A stretch of DNA of 64,000 nucleotides from an uncultured Oscillospiraceae bacterium (GTDB taxonomy: Bacteria > Bacillota > Clostridia > Oscillospirales > Oscillospiraceae). The DNA is taken from contig CANQRM010000003.1 of the NCBI GenBank assembly GCA_947626265.1, positions 1 through 64,000 of the forward strand, given 5' to 3'. This document shows, piece by piece, positions 33,901-41,456 of the stretch (the stretch's first letter is position 1; every line of letters begins with the position of its first letter). The position numbers were made by a program, and so were the translations under genes. The notes below the pieces were generated by a model. The model was not told where the DNA came from. It did no database searches and saw nothing but the letters and a program-made list of their open reading frames with translations.

Positions 33901-34452
33901 GCGGGGGTGGTGTCCGCCGCCCGGACCCGGAGCACGAAAAACAACACCCTCATGAGCTACGTGACATTGGAGGACCGGTCCGGGTCCATGGAGATGCTGG
34001 CCTTTCAGCGGGCATTGGACCAGGGCGGGGCGTACCTCCGGGAGGGGGAGGCGGTGTGCTGTACCGGGCGGCTGTCCGTCCGGGAGGACAAGCCCCCCCA
34101 GCTCATGCTGGACGCGGCCTACCCCCTGGACGGCATGACCGACAGCACCGTCGCCGCGGTGAAGAACGCCGCGAAGGACGGGGGCTACGCCGGCCGCCGG
34201 GCGCCCATGCAGGTGCAGGCCCCTGCCGCGCCCGCTCAGGACGGGCGGAAGCTGTGGGTGAAGGTCCCGGGGCGGGGCCATCCCGCCTTCCACCACATCC
34301 AGCTGGTGCTCAATATGTTCCCCGGCGCTGAGCCCATGGTGGTCTACTTTGAGGACACGAAAAAGCGCCTGGGTGCCAAATGCGTCATCCACCCGGCCCT
34401 CGTGGAGGAGCTTACGGAGCTCCTGGGGGCGGAGAACGTGGTGGTCAAATAA
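30919..34452 (+). CDS. dnaE: DNA polymerase III subunit alpha (DnaE)
   Basis: 1177 residues. PHP domain at the N-terminus (HLHVHSEYSLLDGACR; CLSACLAGDIP), polymerase palm with catalytic aspartates in PDIDIDF (Asp397, Asp399, Asp401 region), the YQEQVLDIFRKLAGFSLGQAD segment, tandem HhH in the fingers/beta-binding region and a C-terminal OB fold (about 990-1090). DnaE-type rather than PolC-type, as the exonuclease domain is absent. Starts 9 bases after whiA behind GAGGAT. Confidence 0.97.
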   Translation: MSFVHLHVHSEYSLLDGACRVGEMAQYAKELGQEALAVTDHGVMYGVVAFYKACRDAGIKPIIGCEVYVAPRGYTDKEAGLDNRYSHLILLCRNETGYHNLCRMVSEAFVNGFYIRPRIDWDMLHAHAQGLICLSACLAGDIPQKIVGGQYEAAKARALELSELFGPDGFYLELQDHGIADERRAAQGLIRIHEETGIPLVVTNDAHYLRRDDAYIQDILMCVQTGKKVDDPDRMRFEGQEMYLKSEEEMRSLFPDFPEAYDNTVKIAELCNFDFEFGHYHLPQFQLPEGETDSFEYLKKLCYAGLAERRPGCGEEYARQLEYELGVISQMGFVDYFLIVWDFRNYARTQGVPTGPGRGSAAGSLVSYVLHITDVDPIKYSLFFERFLNPERVTMPDIDIDFGDERRGEVIDYVRRKYGADNVAQIVTFGTMAARASIRDVGRVLDVGYAETDAVAKQVPFAPKITLDEAMRLSRPLKEMYETDGKVRDLIDTARRLEGMPRNASTHASGVVITARPLTDYLPLARTDEAVVCQFDMVTVEQLGLLKMDFLGLRNLTVMDDAARLIRRYVPDFRVDAIPEDDEETYRMLSDGRTSGVFQLESAGMTGVCTGLKPRSIEDITAVIALYRPGPMASIPRFLECASDPSHVTYKHELLRPILDVTYGCIVYQEQVLDIFRKLAGFSLGQADMIRRAMSKKKHSVIDAERKAFVYGDPARNIAGCLANGVPEDIANSIYDEIIDFASYAFNKAHAVVYAIVAYRTAWMKCHWPKEYMAALMTSVLGSSAKVAEYTAACRAMGIDVLPPDVNESDADFSVAGPNIRYGLAAIKNVGVGFVEQMKAEREAGGPFTAFDEFCRRMYGKELNRKPVESLIQAGAFDSMGYKRKALLQVLDKVLNGVNSAGRRNLEGQFDLFSMDTEEEPVSTLELPDVEEFSVREKLAMEKAVTGLYMSGHPMDDYADTVQKLGAAPMGAILEDFALEDGPQQYRDGQNVILAGVVSAARTRSTKNNTLMSYVTLEDRSGSMEMLAFQRALDQGGAYLREGEAVCCTGRLSVREDKPPQLMLDAAYPLDGMTDSTVAAVKNAAKDGGYAGRRAPMQVQAPAAPAQDGRKLWVKVPGRGHPAFHHIQLVLNMFPGAEPMVVYFEDTKKRLGAKCVIHPALVEELTELLGAENVVVK

Positions 34453-34472
34453 GATTTTGCGAGGATAAAGCC

Positions 34473-35744
34473 ATACAAGACACAACGGTAAAAAAGGAAC
34501 GGGCCGCCCTGGCGGGGCTGGCGGCGGCCAGCATGGACCCGGCCGAGCGCAGCGACGACGTAAGCATGGACGAGCTGTGGCGGCTGGCGGAGACGGCCGG
34601 AGCCGAGCCGGTGGGCGCGGTGCTGCAGACCCGGGACAAGCCGGACCCCCACAGCTTTCTGGGCCTGGGCAAGGTGCAGGAGCTCAAAGAGCTTGTGCAG
34701 AACGAGGGGTGCGACCTCGTCATGTTCGACAACGACCTGACCCCCTCCCAGGCGAGGGTGCTGGAGGAGGCCCTGGGGGTCCGGGTGCTGGACAGGACGG
34801 GCCTCATCCTGGACATCTTCGCCCAGCGGGCACGCACCCGGGAGGGCAAGCTGCAGGTGGAGCTGGCCCAATATAAATACCTCCTGCCCCGGCTCACGGG
34901 TATGTGGACCCACCTGAAACGCCAGGCGGGCACCTCCGCCCCCATCGGCACCCGGGGCCCCGGCGAGACCCAGCTGGAGACGGATAGGCGGCACATCCGC
35001 CGGCGCATCCAGAAGCTCAGCGAAGAATTGGAGCAGGTGCGCCGGGTCCGGGGCACCCAGCGGCGGAAGCGGGAGAGAAACGCCGTGCCCGTGGCGGCCC
35101 TGGTGGGCTATACCAACGCGGGGAAGAGCACCCTTTTGAACACCCTCACCGGGGACAGCATCCAGACCGGGGACCGGCTCTTCGACACCTTGGACACCAC
35201 CACCCGGCGGCTGGACCTGCCCGAGGGTGGCCAGGCCCTTCTCTCCGACACGGTGGGCTTTATCCGAAAGCTCCCCACGGAGCTGGTGGACGCGTTCAAG
35301 GCCACGCTGGAGGAGCTGACCTACGCCGACCTTCTTCTTCACGTCATCGACATCTCCAACCCGGACTGGGAGACCCAGGCCCGGGTGGTGGACGACCTCA
35401 TCGAAAAGCTGGGCGCGGGGCAGACGCCCTGCCTGCGGGTATATAATAAGTGTGACGCCTATGTGGGCCGCCTGCCGGCGGGCCAGGACGAGGTGTGCGT
35501 CTGCGCCCGGACCGGGGAGGGGACGGGAGAGCTCCTCTTCGCCGTGGGGCGGAAGCTGAACGGGGACATGGCCCGGGTGGCGCTGCGGGTGCCCTACGAT
35601 AAGGCGGGGCTCATCGAGCAGCTGCGCCGGGAGGCAAGCGTCCTGGACGTGCGGTATACGGACGAGGGCGCGGAGGTGCTGGCCGTGGTGCGGCCGGCCA
35701 TGCATGAGGCGGTGCGGCCCTATGAGGTAGAGAGCCATGGGTGA
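34473..35744 (+). CDS. hflX: Ribosome-associated GTPase HflX
   Basis: GTPase that rescues and splits stalled or heat-damaged ribosomes. N-terminal domain with HSFLGLGKVQELKELV, then the RGPGETQLETDRRHIRRRI glycine-rich linker and the G domain (GYTNAGKST; SDTVGFIRKLP). No ATG, GTG or TTG is present near the conserved N-terminus. The only well-placed initiation codon is ATA at 34473, 6 bases behind GAGGAT; the next ATG (34533) would remove conserved residues, and an ATG at 34380 lies inside dnaE without a ribosome-binding site. So an ATA start, or a substitution of ATG, is the best reading. 423 residues. Confidence 0.93.
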   Translation: MQDTTVKKERAALAGLAAASMDPAERSDDVSMDELWRLAETAGAEPVGAVLQTRDKPDPHSFLGLGKVQELKELVQNEGCDLVMFDNDLTPSQARVLEEALGVRVLDRTGLILDIFAQRARTREGKLQVELAQYKYLLPRLTGMWTHLKRQAGTSAPIGTRGPGETQLETDRRHIRRRIQKLSEELEQVRRVRGTQRRKRERNAVPVAALVGYTNAGKSTLLNTLTGDSIQTGDRLFDTLDTTTRRLDLPEGGQALLSDTVGFIRKLPTELVDAFKATLEELTYADLLLHVIDISNPDWETQARVVDDLIEKLGAGQTPCLRVYNKCDAYVGRLPAGQDEVCVCARTGEGTGELLFAVGRKLNGDMARVALRVPYDKAGLIEQLRREASVLDVRYTDEGAEVLAVVRPAMHEAVRPYEVESHG

Positions 35745-36345
35745 GCGCATGCGCCTATCCGGCTATGGCACGGGCCAGTACGAGGAAAAGCGCTCCCGGT
35801 TCATCGGGGAGATATTCCCCGTGTCCGGCGAGGAAGAGGCCCGGGAGTGCCTTGGGAAGGTCAAGAAGAAATATCCCGACGCCCGGCACCACTGCTGGGC
35901 CTGGGTGATGCCCGACGGGGCCTGCCGCTGGTCCGACGACGGGGAGCCCGGCGGCACCGCGGGCGGCCCCATGGCGGCGGTGCTGAAAGGCGCGGACGTA
36001 TACGGCGCGCTGTGCGTGGTGACCCGGTACTTCGGCGGCACGCTTCTGGGAAGCGGCGGGCTGGTGCGGGCCTATTCCAAGGCCGCGGCCCTGGCCCTGG
36101 CCGACGCGGGCACCGAGCCGGACCCGGAGATGGCGCTTCTATCCATTGCCTGCCCCTGGGACAGCGTGGACAGGGTCCACCGGCTCATCCGGGAATACGA
36201 GGGAGAGCTCACGGACAGCGACTACGCCTCCGACCCGGAGCGGGCAAAGCTCACCGTGCGGCTCCTGGCTGACCGGGCGGAGGAACTGGCCCGGCGGGTC
36301 ACCGACGCCACCAACGGCCGGGGGACGGCGGCACCGGGGGGATAA
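35737..36345 (+). CDS. yigZ: YigZ/IMPACT family protein (UPF0029)
   Basis: 202 residues. The IMPACT domain opens EKRSRFIGEIFPV, then KKYPDARHHCWAW, DDGEPGGTAGGPM and VTRYFGGTLLGSGGLVRAY, which are diagnostic; a C-terminal ferredoxin-like half follows. Ribosome or stress-translation role suspected in bacteria. ATG overlaps the end of hflX by 8 bases. Last gene of this long run; a GC-rich hairpin lies 45 bases beyond. Confidence 0.93.
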   Translation: MGERMRLSGYGTGQYEEKRSRFIGEIFPVSGEEEARECLGKVKKKYPDARHHCWAWVMPDGACRWSDDGEPGGTAGGPMAAVLKGADVYGALCVVTRYFGGTLLGSGGLVRAYSKAAALALADAGTEPDPEMALLSIACPWDSVDRVHRLIREYEGELTDSDYASDPERAKLTVRLLADRAEELARRVTDATNGRGTAAPGG

Positions 36346-36389
36346 AACGGGATTTCGTAAAAGTCAGGTTTGGTTACCAAAATGTCATG

Positions 36390-36412
36390 GCCGGCGCGTT
36401 GAAGGCGCCGGC
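36390..36412 (+). terminator. Hairpin after yigZ
   Basis: GCCGGCGC (36390-36397) and GCGCCGGC (36405-36412) with a 7-base loop; the downstream sequence is only weakly T-rich. Confidence 0.5.
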
Positions 36413-36505
36413 TCTGCCATGTTAAAATCTTAAAGGGAAATTTTTTCGTTCCGATTAGCCCTTTTGCCTGGCTGGAACGTATAAAGAGACGGAACACGAA
36501 ATGAT

Positions 36506-36531
36506 GAAACGACGCGAAGCGCGTTTCAAAT
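36506..36531 (+). promoter_or_regulatory. 5' element of the first leader-peptide gene
   Basis: Hairpin with arms GAAACG and CGTTTC around a CGC-GAA-GCG core, then AAAT. The same element, slightly changed, precedes the second gene at 36848-36872. Both are 25-30 bases before their ATGs. Confidence 0.5.
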
Positions 36532-36555
36532 ACATTTTTAGAAGGAGAAAAAACG

Positions 36556-36789
36556 ATGAACGAGGAAATGCTGAAAAAGCTGGCGGGGGGGGTTAAGTCC
36601 CCTGAAGAGGTCCTGGCCATTGTAAAGGAGTATGGCAAGGAGCTGACACTGGAGCAGGCGCAGGCGCTTTTTGACAAGCTGAAAGCGTCCGCCACCGGCG
36701 AGCTGTCCGACGACGTGGTGGAAGCCGTCGCCGGCGGTAACATCATCGACGATTACTTGAGTTGGATTGGTAGCCTGTTTGGAAAATAA
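36556..36789 (+). CDS. RiPP/bacteriocin-like precursor with double-glycine leader (first)
   Basis: 77 residues. The helical leader MNEEMLKKLAGG... KEYGKELTLEQAQALFDKL runs to ELSDDVVEAVAGG, where Gly60-Gly61 is a classic C39-peptidase-type cleavage site of Nif11-like, NHLP and class II leader peptides. The remaining 16 residues, NIIDDYLSWIGSLFGK, form an amphipathic, aromatic core with no Cys and only two Ser and no Thr, so lanthionine chemistry is unlikely. AGAAGGAG precedes the ATG. Followed by a terminator and a second, homologous gene. No transporter or modifying enzyme lies next to it on this strand, so maturation would depend on genes elsewhere. Confidence 0.65.
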   Translation: MNEEMLKKLAGGVKSPEEVLAIVKEYGKELTLEQAQALFDKLKASATGELSDDVVEAVAGGNIIDDYLSWIGSLFGK

Positions 36790-36801
36790 TTCCAAACCAT
36801 G

Positions 36802-36840
36802 ACAAGGGGCTGCCACTCCCGTGACAGCCCCTTGTTTTTA
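36802..36840 (+). terminator. Terminator between the two leader-peptide genes
   Basis: ACAAGGGGCTG (36802-36812) and CAGCCCCTTGT (36825-36835) then TTTTTA: a perfect 11-bp stem with U-run. Confidence 0.85.
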
Positions 36841-36847
36841 CATAAAA

Positions 36848-36872
36848 GAGACGACGCATCTGCGTTTCAAAT
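36848..36872 (+). promoter_or_regulatory. 5' element of the second leader-peptide gene
   Basis: GAGACGACGC, ATCT, GCGTTTCAAAT: the counterpart of 36506-36531, with an ACGC/GCGT stem. The conserved position supports a regulatory or transcript-stabilising role. Confidence 0.45.
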
Positions 36873-36900
36873 AAAAAGCATGAAAGAGGAGGAGCATCCA

Positions 36901-37194
36901 ATGAACGAGGAAATGATCGCGAAGCTGAAAAAGGCAAAGTCCGCAGAGGACGTCATCGCCATCGCGAAGGAGTACGGCAAGGAGCTGGCGATAGAGCAGG
37001 CCAAGGCCCTGTTGGACCGGGTGAAGGGCGCCGAACTGTCCGACGACGCCCTGGGTGCCGTCGCCGGAGGGGCCGTCGGGAGCATCCTCCACGATGCCCA
37101 TTCTCGCATCCCCGATCCCGACATTACGAGCCGCTTTTTGAGCGCATTGACACCACAAACAGTAGAGGACGCGGCCGACCCCCAGAATTGGTGA
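36901..37194 (+). CDS. RiPP/bacteriocin-like precursor with double-glycine leader (second)
   Basis: 97 residues. Leader homologous to the first gene (MNEEMIAKLKKAKSAEDVIA; KEYGKELAIEQAKALLDRVK) ending ELSDDALGAVAGG at Gly56-Gly57. The 40-residue remainder (AVGSILHDAHSRIPDPD to DPQNW) is unlike the first core, is polar and has no Cys. Common leader with divergent core is the usual mark of secreted precursor families. The ATG at 36901 follows GGAGGAG; earlier in-frame codons fall in the upstream terminator. Confidence 0.62.
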   Translation: MNEEMIAKLKKAKSAEDVIAIAKEYGKELAIEQAKALLDRVKGAELSDDALGAVAGGAVGSILHDAHSRIPDPDITSRFLSALTPQTVEDAADPQNW

Positions 37195-37233
37195 GAGGCG
37201 GCGCGGCGCGGCTTAGCATCCAACGTATAGAAT

Positions 37234-37355
37234 AAGGCCCCCTCAGACGAGGGGGCTGTCGCCGCTGAAAGCGGTGACTGGGGGAGAGAAATAATCTGTC
37301 TCTCCCTCCGCCTCCGGCTTGCGCCGGAGCCACCTCCCTCGTCCGAGGGAGGCTT
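37234..37355 (-). repeat. Diverged family 1-type repeat
   Basis: Same plan as the family 1 copies but different sequence: GCCCCCTCAGACGAGGGGGC hairpin at one end, CTCCGGCTTGCGCCGGAG inside, and CCTCCCTCGTCCGAGGGAGG at the other end. Lies between the second leader peptide and the convergent gene at 37363. Confidence 0.65.
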
Positions 37356-37362
37356 TTGGTGT

Positions 37363-38235
37363 TTACGTCTCCCGGTAATAGAAATTCATCGTAAGCCGGT
37401 CACGGTCGTCCAGGGCCAGGGCCAGGATGGGGCAATAAAACCGGGGATGGGCGTCGTCCCAGGCCATCAGCTCTTCGACCTGCCGGAGCAGCAGGGGGTC
37501 CTGTTCCCTCCCCAACGCCTCCGCCAGGCCCTGATAGAGGAATATGGGGCCGGTGATGTAGATTTTATATTTCCGCTCCCCGGTGAGCCAGTAGTCCGTC
37601 CCCACCATGCATACGTCTCCGCCGCAGCAGCCCAGCACGTCCCGGACCAGGGGGCAGAGGCGCTCCATGGCGGGAATGCCGCTCTGCTCCAGCCAGGTAA
37701 GAAAATAGCCGCTGTCATAACGGCCCAGCCGCGGCGGCGTGGAGACGTCCCTATGCCTGCGGCAGAGATAGTGGCATTTCAGGGCCGTGACCCGGTCGTC
37801 CTCAGAGACGAAGCCCAGAAAGTGCATGCCGGCCAGGGGAAACGCCCGCGCGTCGCATATGGGCATGGCGGCCAGCGTTCGGATCTCGGCCTCCTGCCGG
37901 GAGAATATGCTGACATGTTCGTTCAGCCAGGCGAAGAGGGCCTCCATATTGTCGTCGGTGCGTCTTTTGAGGCCGATGTCGTAGCGGAACCGCCGGCGGC
38001 CGCCGGTGTCCTCCGCCAGGGTCAGGAAGCGGATCATGTCCCGCTCCCGGAGAAGGTCAAGGAGGGAGGACGGCCGTCCCTCGCTGAACGTGAGGGTGTA
38101 GTCGTTCAGATAATATATTTTGAACAGCGGCTCGTCCCCGCCGATGTTGACGCCCAGATAATCCACCCGCTTCCGGGCGTAATCCTCGCTGTGTTGCGCC
38201 ACGAATCCGTCCAGTTTCTCCGGCCAGTCCGCCAT
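37363..38235 (-). CDS. Protein with five-fold internal repeat pattern, possible ABBA-type prenyltransferase fold
   Basis: 290 residues, soluble, not recognised by family. A hydrophobic strand pair of the type x-G-x...D/E...K-x-Y-Y recurs: YLGVNIGGDEPLFKIYY (26-42), RFRYDIGL (82-89), HFLGFVSEDDRVTALKCHY (138-156), VGTDYWLTGERKYKIYI (211-227) and LALALDDRDRLTMNFYYR (271-288). Five such units of about 60 residues joined by helices is how ABBA/PT-barrel aromatic prenyltransferases, including RiPP prenyltransferases, are built. This is inference from pattern only. It is convergent with two leader-peptide genes; no promoter or operon partner is obvious. AAGGCGG precedes the ATG. Confidence 0.6.
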   Translation of the reverse strand: MADWPEKLDGFVAQHSEDYARKRVDYLGVNIGGDEPLFKIYYLNDYTLTFSEGRPSSLLDLLRERDMIRFLTLAEDTGGRRRFRYDIGLKRRTDDNMEALFAWLNEHVSIFSRQEAEIRTLAAMPICDARAFPLAGMHFLGFVSEDDRVTALKCHYLCRRHRDVSTPPRLGRYDSGYFLTWLEQSGIPAMERLCPLVRDVLGCCGGDVCMVGTDYWLTGERKYKIYITGPIFLYQGLAEALGREQDPLLLRQVEELMAWDDAHPRFYCPILALALDDRDRLTMNFYYRET

Positions 38236-38399
38236 GATATGCGCCGCCTTTCTGTAGAGCTCATCCTACTTTAAAGTCCGCCGCCCCGTCTGTCAACCGG
38301 GCGGAGGCGGATATCACGCAAACGTCATATTTGACCGCGAAAACGTCAAAAAATTTTTTCCAAGAGAAAAAGGGAAAAAGCAAAAATGCGGCGTATAAG

Positions 38400-38431
38400 G
38401 GTATTGCAAAGTGATTTGCGATACCTTTTTT
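38400..38431 (+). terminator. Intrinsic terminator in the dgt leader
   Basis: GGTATTGCAAA (38400-38410), GTGA loop, TTTGCGATACC (38415-38425) then TTTTTT. It ends 19 bases before the dgt start codon and no plus-strand gene lies just upstream, so it may attenuate dgt. Confidence 0.7.
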
Positions 38432-38450
38432 ACATATCGGGGGTATGGTC

Positions 38451-39452
38451 ATGCCCAGCTTTCGGGAGATACGCCAGCAGCAGGAGGCGCTGATCATCGG
38501 GCCCTACGGGACGCTTTCCGTGAACAGCAGGGGCCGGCCCGTGCCGGAGCCGGAGGACGAGGTGCGCACCTGCTTCCAGCGGGACGTGGACCGGGTGACC
38601 CACTCCAAGGCCTTCCGCCGCCTGCGCCACAAGACCCAGGTGTTCCTGCGGCCCGAGGGGGACCACTACCGCACCCGCCTGACCCATACGCTGGAGGTGG
38701 CCCGCATCGCCCGGACCATCGCCCGGGCATTGGCCCTCAACGAGGACCTGACCGAGGCCATAGCATTGGGCCATGACCTGGGCCACACCCCCTTCGGCCA
38801 CGCCGGAGAGCGGGCCCTCAGGGACATCACCGGGGGCTTTCACCACTATGAGCAGAGCCTGCGGGTGGTGGACAAGCTGGAGAAGGAGGGCCAGGGCCTC
38901 AACCTCTGCCAGGAGACCCGCATGGGCATCCTGAACCACACCACCGGCGCGCCCAAGGATACCGTGGAGGCGGACGTGGTGCGCCTGGCGGACCACATCG
39001 CCTATTTGAACCATGACCTGGACGACGCGGAGAGGGCGGGTATCGTGCTGGCCACGGATGTGCCCCTCATCATCCGCACCCGGGTGGGCACCCGCAACTC
39101 CCAGCGCATCAACGCCATGGTCACGGACGCCATCGTGTCCGGCGGCCAGGGCGCGGTGGGCTTCTCCCCGGACATGGAGGAGGCCTACAAGGCCTTCGAG
39201 GAGTTCATGTACGCCGCCGTGTACCACAACCCCACCGCCAAGGGGGAGGAGTCCAAGGTGAAGGGCATTCTGGGTCCCATCATGGAGTACTACGGCAAGC
39301 ACCCGGACAAGCTGCCCGCGGAGTACCGGGCCATCGCCGACAATGAGGGCGTGGCCGTGGCCGTGACGGACTACGTATCCGGCATGACCGACAGCTTCGC
39401 CATCTATACGTTTGAAGACCTGTTCATCCCGGCCAGCTGGTCGGTGAAGTAA
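38451..39452 (+). CDS. dgt: Deoxyguanosinetriphosphate triphosphohydrolase-like protein
   Basis: Hydrolyses dNTPs to nucleoside and triphosphate, lowering dNTP pools. 333 residues with the HD-domain metal ligands: FRRLRHKTQVF, YRTRLTHTLEVARIARTIA and GHDLGHTPFGHAGE, as in the type 2 dNTPase family. ATG at 38451 has GGGGG 7 bases upstream; an in-frame ATG at 38445 is closer than usual. Preceded by an intrinsic terminator-like leader. Neighbour dnaG fits a link with DNA synthesis. Confidence 0.92.
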   Translation: MPSFREIRQQQEALIIGPYGTLSVNSRGRPVPEPEDEVRTCFQRDVDRVTHSKAFRRLRHKTQVFLRPEGDHYRTRLTHTLEVARIARTIARALALNEDLTEAIALGHDLGHTPFGHAGERALRDITGGFHHYEQSLRVVDKLEKEGQGLNLCQETRMGILNHTTGAPKDTVEADVVRLADHIAYLNHDLDDAERAGIVLATDVPLIIRTRVGTRNSQRINAMVTDAIVSGGQGAVGFSPDMEEAYKAFEEFMYAAVYHNPTAKGEESKVKGILGPIMEYYGKHPDKLPAEYRAIADNEGVAVAVTDYVSGMTDSFAIYTFEDLFIPASWSVK

Positions 39453-39463
39453 GGGGCCGCCAA

Positions 39464-39669
39464 CTTGACGGGCGGTGAGAACGGCAGTGCCCCGCACGCG
39501 CTCGGTGAACGAAGTGAACTTTAGCGGGAGGGGCCCTGTCGGGCTCAGCCGCCCTGGGACCAGGTAGGTTTTGCCCGGACGGGCCCGGCAGTATGCCTGC
39601 TGCTAAAGTTCGCGTTGCTCACCAACCGCATCCGGCACACTGCCGGCTCCCGCCGGGCGTCGGACTGGC
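39464..39669. repeat. Two family 2 repeats, head to head
   Basis: 39464-39557 is the reverse complement of 15902-15999 at about 90 % identity; 39574-39669 is a direct, more diverged copy sharing GCTAAAGTTCGCGTTGCTCA and the GGCACACTGCCGG end. They fill the 262-base gap between dgt and dnaG. No ORF. Confidence 0.75.
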
Positions 39670-39714
39670 GTAGGGCGGCCTCGCTGCCTGTCGGAAAAAA
39701 GGAGGTGACCACGG

Positions 39715-41454
39715 ATGGCATTCCCTGAATCGTTCATCGAGGAACTGAAGGAGCGCAACGACATCGTGGACGTGGTCGGCTCCTATGTGCCGCTGACGAA
39801 AAAGAGCGGCGGCAGCCTCTTCGGCCTGTGCCCCTTCCACAACGAGAAGACTCCCTCCTTTTCCGTCAACCAGGGCATGCAGATATACCACTGCTTCGGC
39901 TGCGGCAAGGGCGGCGGCGTGGTCAACTTCATCATGGAGATCGAGAACCTCTCCTATCCGGACGCGGTGCGGTTCCTGGCCAAGCGGGCGGGGATGGAGG
40001 TGCCCGAGGACACCTATGACCCCCGCCGGGGCCGGCGGGAGCGGATGCTCCAGCTGAACCGGGAGGCGGCGCGGTTCTTTAGGGCCCAGCTTTTGGCTCC
40101 CACGGGCGCGGCGGGACAGGCATATGTACAGAAGCGGGGCATCGTGAAGATGGTCAACCCCTTCGGCCTGGGCTATGCCCCGGACAGCTGGCAGGCCCTG
40201 ACGGACGCCATGACCGCCAAAGGCTACACCCACGAGGAGCTGGTGGACGCGGGGCTTTCCCGGGTGGGGAAATCGGGCGGGCTTTACGACTACTTCCGCA
40301 ACCGGCTCATGTTTCCCGTCATCGACGTGCGGGGCAACGTCATAGGCTTTTCGGGACGCATCCTGGGGGATGGGGAGCCCAAGTATCTCAACAGCCCCGA
40401 TACTCTCGTCTACAGCAAGAGCCGGAGCCTTTTCGCCCTGAATCTGGCTAAAAAGTCCAAAAGCGGATATATTCTTCTCGCGGAGGGAAATATAGACGTT
40501 GTCAGCCTCCATCAGGCGGGGTTCGACAGCGCCGTGGCAAGCCTGGGCACCTCCCTCACGCCGGATCAGGCCCGGCTGATGGCCAATTACACCACCCGGG
40601 TGGTCATCGCCTATGACGCCGACGCCGCCGGCCAGAAGGCCGCCCAGCGGGCCATCGGCATCCTCCAGCCCCTGGACCTGAAGATCAACGTGGTGAAGAT
40701 ACCCGGGGCCAAGGACCCGGACGAGTTCATCCAGGCCAACGGCCCGGATAAGTTCCGCCAGCTCATCGAGCGCAGCGGCAACCAGACGGAGTACCGCCTG
40801 GAGGAGACCGCCGCCCAGTTCGACCTGAAGACCGACGATGGCCGGCTCAATTATCTGAGGGCCGCCGCAAAGCTGATCGCCTCCCTGCCGGGGAGCGTGG
40901 AGCGGGAGATATACGGCATGCGGGCGGCGGAGAAGGCCAATGTGTCCAGGGACGCCTTCATGCTGGAGGTGGAGAAGGTCCGGCGGCAGAACACCTCCGC
41001 CGCCCGGAAAAAGCGGGAGCGGGAGGCCGCCGCGCCTCTGCGCTCGGCCCAGCCGGCGGACCGGAGCCTGCGGTATCAGAACGTGCCCAGCGCCGTGGCG
41101 GAGGAGGGGGTGCTGAATCTTCTCTGCCGGTTCCCGGAGCAGTTCAGAAATCTGCCGCTGGGCAAAGAGGACTTCACCAGCCCCGCCCTGGGCGGGCTCT
41201 TTGAGGCCGTATACGCCCAGGCCCGGGCAGGGAGTGGCTTCTCGGTAGCTGCGCTGGAGCAGAGCTTCCCGCCCGAACAGATGGCCCTGCTGACGGGGAT
41301 ATTGCAGCGGGACGAGATATCCGCCGCTGCCGCGGAGCAGGCCATGGGCGACTACATAAAAAAGATACGCGCGGAAAAAGACAAAACGGCCCCGGGGGAT
41401 GACCTGCGGGCCTACGCGGAAAAGCTGAAACGAACGAAAGGGTATGGTTCATAA
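39715..41454 (+). CDS. dnaG: DNA primase
   Basis: 579 residues. CHC2 zinc-binding domain with Cys39, His42, Cys60 and Cys63 ([21 protein letters not shown]), then the RNAP-like primase core and TOPRIM ([32 protein letters not shown]) and a C-terminal helicase-interaction region. GGAGGTGACC precedes the ATG. Directly followed by rpoD, the usual macromolecular synthesis arrangement. Confidence 0.97.
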   Translation: MAFPESFIEELKERNDIVDVVGSYVPLTKKSGGSLFGLCPFHNEKTPSFSVNQGMQIYHCFGCGKGGGVVNFIMEIENLSYPDAVRFLAKRAGMEVPEDTYDPRRGRRERMLQLNREAARFFRAQLLAPTGAAGQAYVQKRGIVKMVNPFGLGYAPDSWQALTDAMTAKGYTHEELVDAGLSRVGKSGGLYDYFRNRLMFPVIDVRGNVIGFSGRILGDGEPKYLNSPDTLVYSKSRSLFALNLAKKSKSGYILLAEGNIDVVSLHQAGFDSAVASLGTSLTPDQARLMANYTTRVVIAYDADAAGQKAAQRAIGILQPLDLKINVVKIPGAKDPDEFIQANGPDKFRQLIERSGNQTEYRLEETAAQFDLKTDDGRLNYLRAAAKLIASLPGSVEREIYGMRAAEKANVSRDAFMLEVEKVRRQNTSAARKKREREAAAPLRSAQPADRSLRYQNVPSAVAEEGVLNLLCRFPEQFRNLPLGKEDFTSPALGGLFEAVYAQARAGSGFSVAALEQSFPPEQMALLTGILQRDEISAAAAEQAMGDYIKKIRAEKDKTAPGDDLRAYAEKLKRTKGYGS

Positions 41455-41456
41455 GG

